From Candidatus Tharpella sp. (GTDB taxonomy: Bacteria > Desulfobacterota > Anaeroferrophillalia > Anaeroferrophillales > Tharpellaceae): a DNA stretch of 6,497 bases. The DNA lies in contig JAGGTT010000112.1 of NCBI GenBank assembly GCA_021163565.1, forward strand, positions 1-6,497, read 5' to 3'. Of the stretch, positions 1-5,454 are shown piece by piece (position 1 is the first letter of the stretch; every line of letters begins with the position of its first letter). A program made the translations under genes and the position numbers. Below the pieces are notes generated by a model. That model worked only from the letters and a program-made list of their open reading frames with translations, made no database searches and was not told the origin of the DNA.

Positions 1-532
1 GATAGAGGGTGGTGACGATGCGTTCGATGCTGTAGCCTTTATGGGCCAAAAGATCGGGCATCCAGGGGCCGAAATAGGTAAATAAGAGAAAAATTATGGC
101 GATTGCCGACATGAAAAGGCCGATAACCCGGCGGGTCGCCTCCATCACCAGAAAGATTGCGATCGTGCCCATGACGACATCGGTGGTGATCCAGTCACCC
201 TGGCGCTCGACGATGTCGTTAAATTCAATCCAGATATAGGCCCCGATGGTTATAGCCAGCAGGATCAGGATGCCGTCGATAATGAGATAGATATCGATTT
301 TGTCTTTGGCGGCGGTCTTGATCGGTGGATAGAGGGCAAAAACCAGAACCAGAATCAGAACCAGATGAACCGAGCGCTGGTAGATGGCCGCCAGCGGGGC
401 GATGCCGGCTGTATAGAGTTGAAACAGCGAAAGTGTAATCGCAACGACGGTTACCGATAAAGCCAGGATACCGCGCAGATTGCGCTGGCCGCTGGCGCTG
501 TAATCTTCAATAATTATCTCTTTATCAGCCAT
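1..532 (-). CDS. TRAP transporter fused permease (4TM/12TM type), N-terminal part
   Basis: This is the inner-membrane permease of a TAXI-type TRAP transporter, in which the small (DctQ-like) and large (DctM-like) subunits are fused. It uses an ion gradient to take up the ligand delivered by the binding protein encoded upstream. Only the first 177 codons are present; the gene continues past the left edge, and family members are usually well over 600 residues. The start is the ATG at 532-530, 4 nt after the stop of the DUF1850 gene, with only a weak purine-rich stretch (AGAAG) before it. Visible segments are a hydrophilic N-terminus (about 1-20), hydrophobic helices at about 21-37, 55-68, 80-96 and 115-150, and family-typical strings: LYTAG near residue 40, ATRRVIG near 130, and FGPWMPDLLAHKGYS near 150. 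These match fused TRAP permeases closely, so the family call is firm; the transported substrate is unknown. Confidence 0.9.
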   Translation of the reverse strand, partial: MADKEIIIEDYSASGQRNLRGILALSVTVVAITLSLFQLYTAGIAPLAAIYQRSVHLVLILVLVFALYPPIKTAAKDKIDIYLIIDGILILLAITIGAYIWIEFNDIVERQGDWITTDVVMGTIAIFLVMEATRRVIGLFMSAIAIIFLLFTYFGPWMPDLLAHKGYSIERIVTTLY

Positions 533-536
533 TTTT

Positions 537-1040
537 TTATCTTCTGAATTCAACCAGGGCCCGCACTCCGGGGGCCCGGCGGGAAAGATTTATTTCCCGG
601 TTGTGGTAAATAATTGTATGTCCGACACTTAAGGCCCCGATGCGGAGGATGAAACTTCCCAGGGGCTGCTCAATGTTGTCGATGGTGATCCACTCTTTAT
701 CCTGGCTCAGGTCGCCATGTCCCGGCCAGTGGCCGAGTCCGGCGCCGAACATCGTAAACCAGGTTTTTTCCAGCACCAGGCCCTGTTTCAGATCAAGGCG
801 GAACTCTTCAAAGATCGGGGTCTTGTCAACTGAATGAATATAGCGGATGGTAAATTTTTCACCCGCGCTGACCGGCAGAATCGCGATTATTTCAGCCGTC
901 GAAAAATTGCTGACCACCAGCTGCGTCGTGCTTTTCTGACTGAGTGCCCCGGCTCTCTGCGGCGCAAGCCAGACAAACAACAGTAACAGTAATCCCGGCA
1001 CCCATAAGCGATATGAATGCCGGGATTTATAGATTTTCAT
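537..1040 (-). CDS. DUF1850 domain protein associated with TRAP transporter
   Basis: This is a 167-residue protein of the DUF1850 family, whose members are typically encoded beside TAXI-type TRAP transporters; their biochemical role is not established. The N-terminus (about residues 13-33) is a hydrophobic signal or anchor segment preceded by lysine and arginine, so the rest probably sits in the periplasm. The recognisable family motif is RYIHSVDKTPIFEEF near residues 66-80, followed by an aromatic and glycine-rich stretch (FGAGLGHWPG). The ATG at 1040-1038 lies 10 nt after the stop of the solute-binding protein gene, with no strong Shine-Dalgarno sequence (only AAGATAG), which suggests translational coupling. 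The position between binding protein and permease supports an accessory role in the transporter. Family call good; function unknown. Confidence 0.85.
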   Translation of the reverse strand: MKIYKSRHSYRLWVPGLLLLLFVWLAPQRAGALSQKSTTQLVVSNFSTAEIIAILPVSAGEKFTIRYIHSVDKTPIFEEFRLDLKQGLVLEKTWFTMFGAGLGHWPGHGDLSQDKEWITIDNIEQPLGSFILRIGALSVGHTIIYHNREINLSRRAPGVRALVEFRR

Positions 1041-1050
1041 CTATCTTGAT

Positions 1051-2040
1051 CTATTTTGCGATCAGGCGGGCCGGAACCTCAACCCCTTTTTCTTTAAGAT
1101 ATTTGATGGCACCGGGATGTAAGGGAATGGCCGAATATTTGACCGCGTTCTCCGGGGTAGTATATTTGGCGAAATGGTGGATCTTGATCAGGAAATCCTG
1201 GTTTTCAAAGACCGCTTTCGTCAGTTGATAGACCAGATCTTCATCGAGGTCGGCATTACAGATAAAGGTGTTCCAGACTGAAGCCGTATAGACCGGTTGA
1301 TCCTGGCCGTTGTAGATTCCTGCAGGCAGGGTGTAGCCGGCGTAGAAGGGGTATTTGCTGGTGACCTGGTCGATTTCTGCCTTCGTGAACGGAATAATTT
1401 TGATCTTGTGCGTGGTCGCCAGATCCATGATCGAAGAGGTCGGCGGCGCGACGCACCAGATGCCGGCCTTGATGGAATTATCCTTTAAGGCGTTGGCATT
1501 TTCGTTGAAGGAGAGACGGAAGACGTTAAAGGAGTCGTAAGAGATGCCGAGAGCGCTTTCAAGAATCAGGCTGGTCATAAACTCGGTGCCGCTGCCCGGG
1601 GCTCCGACCGAGACTTTCCGGCCTTTAAGGTCGCTGATACTGTTAATCCCTGAATCCTGACGGGTGACGATATGGTAGACATTGGGATACATGACAAACA
1701 TGCCCCGGATTTTCTGCGGTTTACCTTTGAATTTACCGGTTCCGGTATAAGCCTGGAAGGCGACATCACTCATGATCTCACCGAACAGGGTCTCGCCTTT
1801 ATCGCAGAGTTTGGTGTTTTCGACGGAAGCTCCAGTAACCTCGGCTACCGCTTTGATGCCTTTGACTTTCTTGGTCCAGATCTCAGCGACACCGCCGCCG
1901 TAGGGATAATAAACCCCGCCGGTACCGCCGGTTCCAATTGAGATAAAACGGGTCTTGGCCGCAGCTGAATTCACCTGAAAGCTGAAAATGAAGCCCATTG
2001 TCGCCAGCAGGGCCAATACGAAAGTTATTTTTTTAGTCAT
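1051..2040 (-). CDS. TAXI family TRAP transporter solute-binding protein
   Basis: This is a periplasmic substrate-binding protein of the TAXI (TRAP-associated extracytoplasmic immunogenic) family, 329 residues, which is normal for the family. It binds a small ligand and hands it to the fused permease. A Sec signal peptide is visible: MTKK, then a hydrophobic core to about residue 23, with likely cleavage after the AAA at 26-28. The mature protein opens with the family-typical ISIGTGGTGGVYYPYGG (about 33-49). A second ligand-site motif is KVSVGAPGSGTE at 142-153, following SDLKGR. A strong AGGAGA ribosome-binding site lies 8 nt before the ATG, so the start is secure. It follows the lipoprotein gene by 35 nt and precedes the DUF1850 and permease genes. 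Glutamate and other small acids are known or suspected ligands in the family; the ligand here cannot be read from sequence. Confidence 0.93.
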   Translation of the reverse strand: MTKKITFVLALLATMGFIFSFQVNSAAAKTRFISIGTGGTGGVYYPYGGGVAEIWTKKVKGIKAVAEVTGASVENTKLCDKGETLFGEIMSDVAFQAYTGTGKFKGKPQKIRGMFVMYPNVYHIVTRQDSGINSISDLKGRKVSVGAPGSGTEFMTSLILESALGISYDSFNVFRLSFNENANALKDNSIKAGIWCVAPPTSSIMDLATTHKIKIIPFTKAEIDQVTSKYPFYAGYTLPAGIYNGQDQPVYTASVWNTFICNADLDEDLVYQLTKAVFENQDFLIKIHHFAKYTTPENAVKYSAIPLHPGAIKYLKEKGVEVPARLIAK

Positions 2041-2075
2041 GGTACTTATCTCCTGTGAGTTACCTGATGGTTAGA

Positions 2076-2495
2076 CTATTCGCCGATAGTTCTCAGAATG
2101 ACCAGCATTTTTTCTGACGTTTTCGTGGCCTTAAAGAAAGGTATTTTGACGGTAACCGTTTCCCCCGGTTTTACAACCGGCGGTTTACCTTTACGCGGCA
2201 CCAGAAACCCGGCCGCCTTGTCCTGGTCGAGGAGGAAGATATTGAGGCGGTAACGATGCGGCGCGGGGTCGGTATTTTTGATGGCAACCGTGTAAACCAG
2301 AGCCGGTTTTTTCTTAAATTTGCCGAGTTCACAGGCAAAAGATGTGATTTCAGCAGATTCACATATATCCCACTCGATGCTGCCGCTGCAGGTTACTTTT
2401 TCGGCCTTCTTGGTGCCGGCACAACTCCAGAGCAGAGTACCAGACAGTGTCAGCATGATGATGTAAAGCAAGGTTCTCCGAACAGATGTTTTCAT
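2076..2495 (-). CDS. small putative lipoprotein, function unknown
   Basis: I do not recognise this 139-residue protein as a named family. It starts with RR at 6-7, a hydrophobic segment (about 9-22) and a probable lipobox ending in Cys25 (LLWSC), which predicts a lipid-anchored protein facing the periplasm. Tryptophan at -2 of the lipobox is unusual but tolerable. The mature part has three further cysteines (36, 45, 55) and then a beta-rich stretch (VYTVAIKN, YRLNIFLLD, GETVTVKI) that resembles a small Ig-like or similar beta-sandwich domain; this fold is inferred only. A GGAGG sits 4 nt before the ATG, close but usable. It is the first gene of the TRAP operon, 35 nt upstream of the binding protein, so it may assist uptake or may simply be co-transcribed. 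Coding status is well supported by the signal, RBS and operon fit. Confidence 0.75.
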   Translation of the reverse strand: MKTSVRRTLLYIIMLTLSGTLLWSCAGTKKAEKVTCSGSIEWDICESAEITSFACELGKFKKKPALVYTVAIKNTDPAPHRYRLNIFLLDQDKAAGFLVPRKGKPPVVKPGETVTVKIPFFKATKTSEKMLVILRTIGE

Positions 2496-2731
2496 GTTAC
2501 CTCCATGATATTATTTGTGGTTTAAGGATGGATGTAGCCGATATTTATGTGTCCCCCTTTTAATATTACAGCTTTCTTGAAATCAAGTAACTTGAATTTA
2601 TATCCAAAAATCCGGCCGCAGACCCACGCGGACAAACCCAGGCAGATATGGTTGCAAGGACTTTCTATAACCACATTATAACTATAGAATAATAACAGTA
2701 TCACAATTCTTGATTTTTTCAAGCTTTTTTC

Positions 2732-2760
2732 TTTACAGTGTCTGATTCATACAATATAGT
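2732..2760 (+). promoter_or_regulatory. sigma70-like promoter candidate for the CODH operon
   Basis: A -35 box TTTACA (2732-2737) and a -10 box TATAGT (2755-2760) are separated by exactly 17 bases. Each box matches five of six consensus positions (TTGACA, TATAAT). Transcription would start near 2767 and read through the inverted-repeat element into cooF, giving a leader of roughly 225 nt. This is the best promoter I can see for the rightward genes; a match of this quality can occur by chance in AT-rich DNA. Confidence 0.5.
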
Positions 2761-2783
2761 GTAAAGGCTGGTTTCGTAAAAAT

Positions 2784-2934
2784 GATGGCGTCGTAAAAAG
2801 TCCGATCTACTGCGTTATTGCGGCTCTCCAACCGCTCGACATACTATATGTATGGTCTCGCGTCTGGAGAGACCACAATATCTTGTATATCGAAATTTTT
2901 ACTTAGCCATCCCGAGACTTTTTACGAGAGCATC
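2784..2934. repeat. 151-bp palindromic, MITE-like inverted-repeat element
   Basis: The element is bounded by a perfect 12-bp inverted repeat, TCGTAAAAAGTC at 2791-2802 against GACTTTTTACGA at 2916-2927. A 4-bp outer pairing (GATG 2784-2787 with CATC 2931-2934) follows after three unpaired bases. Inside are further stems: CTCTCCA 2824-2830 with TGGAGAG 2865-2871, CATAC 2840-2844 with GTATG 2850-2854, and GGTCTC 2854-2859 with GAGACC 2869-2874 (the last competes with the others). A direct copy of TCGTAAAAA also lies just outside at 2774-2782. No protein is encoded. From memory, dispersed repeats with these ends are common in Desulfobacterota genomes; copy number cannot be judged from a single window. 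It could be a non-autonomous mobile element or a structured-RNA repeat. Confidence 0.72.
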
Positions 2935-2991
2935 AAAAATTCCCGTCTGTGCCTATCTTAAAACCTTCTAAATTCATGGAGGTTATTCATC

Positions 2992-3477
2992 ATGAAAGAA
3001 CTTTTGATCAGGCCGGAACTCTGTCTCGGCTGTCGCAGCTGTGAGCTGGCCTGCGCGGTTGAGCATTCCCGTGGTAAAACCCTGTTGTCCGCTATCCGGG
3101 AAAACCCTCTGCCCCAGTACCGGGTTCATGTTGTGACCGACGGCCGGGGTTTTCTCCCGCTGCAGTGCCGCAACTGTGAAGATGCGCCCTGTCTGACGGC
3201 TTGCCTGACCGGTGCCCTGCATCGCGACGCGCGCGGCGTGGTTACCTGTACCACCGAGCTCTGCGTCGGCTGCTGGATGTGTATTATGGTATGTCCTTTC
3301 GGCATTATTACGCAAAAACACGAAGAACGCCGGATCAGCAAATGCGATCGTTGTCCGGATCGTGAGGAACCGGCCTGCGTTAATGCCTGTCCGGTCGGGG
3401 CCCTGATTTATGCAGAGATTGATGACCAGGCCCGGTTGCAGCGGCAGCAGGTTCTGGCCGGTCTGCGTACACTTTAA
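2992..3477 (+). CDS. cooF: CooF-like 4Fe-4S ferredoxin, electron carrier for CODH
   Basis: This is a 161-residue polyferredoxin that accepts electrons from the adjacent CODH and passes them to a partner enzyme in the cytoplasm. Sixteen cysteines fall into four cluster-binding sets: C11/C14/C17/C21 (CLGCRSCELAC), C59/C62/C67/C71, C91/C94/C97/C101 (CVGCWMCIMVCP) and C118/C121/C129/C133. This is the arrangement of the CooF/HycB/DmsB type, so four 4Fe-4S clusters are expected; C86 is an extra cysteine. GGAGG at 2978-2982, 9 nt before the ATG, supports the start. There is no signal peptide. It lies 53 nt upstream of cooS in the same orientation, the classic cooF-cooS order, and the flavoprotein gene two places downstream is the likely electron acceptor. 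The length is slightly shorter than the roughly 190 residues of Rhodospirillum rubrum CooF as I recall it. Without the context it would be called only a HycB-like ferredoxin. Confidence 0.92.
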   Translation: MKELLIRPELCLGCRSCELACAVEHSRGKTLLSAIRENPLPQYRVHVVTDGRGFLPLQCRNCEDAPCLTACLTGALHRDARGVVTCTTELCVGCWMCIMVCPFGIITQKHEERRISKCDRCPDREEPACVNACPVGALIYAEIDDQARLQRQQVLAGLRTL

Positions 3478-3492
3478 CTTAATCTACTAGAA

Positions 3493-3520
3493 TTGAATGA
3501 AGGGTACCCTGAATATTCAA
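3493..3520 (+). promoter_or_regulatory. imperfect palindrome between cooF and cooS
   Basis: TTGAAT (3493-3498) and ATTCAA (3515-3520) flank the self-complementary AGGGTACCCT (3501-3510). The outer and inner palindromes are offset by one base. The last two A residues are also the start of the cooS Shine-Dalgarno sequence AAGGAG (3519-3524), so an RNA stem here could partly mask it, or the DNA could be a dimeric protein site. It is not followed by a T-tract, so it is not a terminator. The role is unproven. Confidence 0.3.
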
Positions 3521-3530
3521 GGAGATAATC

Positions 3531-5450
3531 ATGAATATTGATGAAAAAATCAAAGCAAAAAGTGTTGATCCGGCGAGCCGGGAGATGTTGCAGGTTGCGG
3601 CCGATCAGAATATTGAAACCGTCTGGGAGAGATTGGAAAAACAGCAGCCGCAATGCGGTTTCGGTGAACTCGGGCTCTGCTGCCGGATCTGTGCCATGGG
3701 GCCCTGCCGTATCGATCCTTTCGGGGAAGGAGCGCAGAAGGGGGCTTGCGGGGCCGGTGCCGATACGATCATCGCCCGGAATTTGATCCGCATGATTGCC
3801 GGGGGCGCGGCCGCCCATTCTGACCACGGCCGGCGGCCGGCGCTGCTGCTTAAAGATGTCGCTTCGGGTAAGAATAAGAATTATGAACTGGTTGATGTGG
3901 AAAAGCTGAAAGCTGTGGCGGCGCGCCTCGGGATTGCCTGCAAAGGCCGGAAAAAAACCGCGATTGCCGCTGATATTGCCGATATCGCCTTAAATGATTT
4001 CGGCAAGCAGGATGAAGAGACCCTGGCTTTTGTCAAGGCTTATGCTCCGGTTAAACGTCTGGCCCGGTGGCAGAAGATTGCGACTGATTTAAGTGCCGCG
4101 ACCGAAAAGACAATCGGTATTCTTCCCCGGGGCATTGACCGGGAGATTGTCGATATCATGCATCGCACCCATTTCGGGGTTGACCACGACCCGCTCTCCT
4201 TGATTGCGCAGGGGGTGCGGGCCTCGATTGGTGACGGCTGGGGCGGTTCCCTGATCGCCACCGAGATTCAGGATATTCTCTTCGGCACCCCGAAAATTCG
4301 CGAAGCCACGGCCAATCTCGGAGTTCTCTCCAAAGATCAGGTTAATATCGTGGTTCACGGTCACGAGCCCATCCTCTCGGAAAAAATTGTTGAAATCGCT
4401 TCCTCTAAAGTGATGGAAAAACTGGCCCGGAAACATGGAGCCCAGGGGATCAATGTGGTCGGCATGTGCTGTACCGGCAATGAAGTTCTGATGCGGCACG
4501 GGATTCCGATTGCCGGTAATGAGCTGCAGCAGGAACTGGCTATTATTACCGGGGCGGTCGAGTTGATGAGTGTCGATGTTCAGTGCATCTTTCCGGCCCT
4601 GGCCGAACTCTGCAAATGTTATCATACCCATTTCGTCGCAACCAGCGATCAGGCTGGCTTTCCCGGTGCTACTCACATCCAGTTTGAAGAGACCGAGGCC
4701 GACCAGTGCGCGAAAAAGATTGTGACCATGGCGATCGAAAACTACGACAATCGCAATCATGATCGGGTTTATATTCCGGAAATTACGAATTCGGCCATGG
4801 TTGGTTTCTCGGTTGAAGCAATTCTGGATGCCTTGGGCGGTACTCCGGAACCGTTGCTTGACGCTATAAAAAGCGGGGCCATCAAAGGAGTAGTCGGGAT
4901 CGTCGGCTGCAACAACCCCAAAGTTACTCACGATTTTTATCATATTGAGCTGGCCAAAGCCTTGATTGCTAAAGATATTCTAGTGATCGGCACCGGCTGC
5001 TGGGCGATTGCCGCGGCCAAGGCCGGGCTGATGCAGACCGAGACCGCCAAAGATGCCGGGCCGGGTTTGCGTGCGGTCTGCGAGGCGCTTAAGATTCCGC
5101 CCTGCCTGCACATGGGTTCATGTGTCGATTGTTCGCGGATGCTGGTTCTGGCCGGGGCTTTAGCCGATGCCCTGGGAGTCGATATCGACGATCTGCCGCT
5201 GGTCGGTTCCGCACCCGAATGGCTGACCGAAAAAGCGGTTTCAATCGGTACCTTTTTTGTTGCTTCCGGGGTGCCGGTTCACCTCTGGCCGATGCCGCCG
5301 ATTGCCGGCGGGGATCAGGTTATGGAGATTCTGACCAAAACCGCCGGTGAGGTTTTCGGGGGCTACTTTTTTGTCGAAGAGGATCCGCTGAAAGCCGCGG
5401 ACGAGATGGAAAAGATTATTAATAAGAAACGTCAGGCTCTGGGAATTTGA
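3531..5450 (+). CDS. cooS: anaerobic Ni-Fe carbon monoxide dehydrogenase catalytic subunit
   Basis: This enzyme oxidises CO with water to CO2, two protons and two electrons (reversible), as a cytoplasmic homodimer. The 639 residues are full length for bacterial CooS. By comparison with Carboxydothermus CODH-II (numbering from memory), the D-cluster cysteines are C42 and C50, and the B-cluster ligands are C51, C54, C59 and C73. The Ni-Fe C-cluster ligands are the HGH motif (H276/H278), the C313-C314 pair (one of them), C352 (DVQCIFP), C460 (GCNNPK), C490 (GTGCWA) and C531 (HMGSCVDCSR). Catalytic H96 and K568 (EWLTEKAVSIG) are present, so the enzyme should be active. Oddities are R102 and L105 where relay histidines are expected, and a cysteine at 534. 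AAGGAG lies 6 nt before the ATG. The gene is flanked by cooF and an FAD/NAD oxidoreductase; no acetyl-CoA synthase gene is visible. Confidence 0.97.
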   Translation: MNIDEKIKAKSVDPASREMLQVAADQNIETVWERLEKQQPQCGFGELGLCCRICAMGPCRIDPFGEGAQKGACGAGADTIIARNLIRMIAGGAAAHSDHGRRPALLLKDVASGKNKNYELVDVEKLKAVAARLGIACKGRKKTAIAADIADIALNDFGKQDEETLAFVKAYAPVKRLARWQKIATDLSAATEKTIGILPRGIDREIVDIMHRTHFGVDHDPLSLIAQGVRASIGDGWGGSLIATEIQDILFGTPKIREATANLGVLSKDQVNIVVHGHEPILSEKIVEIASSKVMEKLARKHGAQGINVVGMCCTGNEVLMRHGIPIAGNELQQELAIITGAVELMSVDVQCIFPALAELCKCYHTHFVATSDQAGFPGATHIQFEETEADQCAKKIVTMAIENYDNRNHDRVYIPEITNSAMVGFSVEAILDALGGTPEPLLDAIKSGAIKGVVGIVGCNNPKVTHDFYHIELAKALIAKDILVIGTGCWAIAAAKAGLMQTETAKDAGPGLRAVCEALKIPPCLHMGSCVDCSRMLVLAGALADALGVDIDDLPLVGSAPEWLTEKAVSIGTFFVASGVPVHLWPMPPIAGGDQVMEILTKTAGEVFGGYFFVEEDPLKAADEMEKIINKKRQALGI

Positions 5451-5454
5451 ACGC

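Larger units (their letters stand above)
2496..2991. other. divergent intergenic region between the TRAP and CODH gene sets
   Basis: This is about 500 bases, AT-rich, between two divergent genes. It holds a right-facing promoter candidate (2732-2760), a 151-bp inverted-repeat element (2784-2934) and the cooF ribosome-binding site (GGAGG at 2978-2982). For the leftward lipoprotein/TRAP operon I see a perfect TATAAT on the minus strand (2680-2675), but no acceptable -35 at 16-18 nt, so that promoter is uncertain. Three half-sites CTTGA/TCAAG/CTTGA lie at 2576-2595, and a further CTTGA-TTTTT-TCAAG hairpin at 2709-2723. A minus-strand TTG-started reading frame at 2722-2522 has no convincing ribosome-binding site and is not called. 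I see no tRNA or known riboswitch. Confidence 0.7.

Noticed and set aside
2522..2722. A 66-codon minus-strand frame in the intergenic region
   Set aside because: It begins with TTG, lacks a good ribosome-binding site, has no family resemblance, and lies in AT-rich DNA likely to be the upstream region of the lipoprotein gene.
2576..2723. FNR/CRP-type sites (TTGA-N6-TCAA) suggested by the TTGA and TCAA halves
   Set aside because: The spacers are 2 and 5 bases, not 6, so they do not fit the FNR consensus. No CooA-like TGTC-N-GACA dimer site was found either.
2709..2730. Hairpin CTTGA-TTTTT-TCAAG followed by CTTTTTT, resembling a rightward terminator
   Set aside because: The stem is only five base pairs with two G-C pairs, and no rightward gene ends here; kept only as part of the intergenic description.
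2983..3827. Minus-strand frames across cooF and the start of cooS (2983-3321, 3126-3341, 3474-3827)
   Set aside because: All are antisense to genes with complete cysteine motifs and lack ribosome-binding or domain support.
4089..4943. A 284-codon open frame on the minus strand inside cooS
   Set aside because: It lies wholly antisense to a clear, motif-complete CODH, has no recognisable domain, and is explained by codon bias in moderately GC-rich coding DNA.
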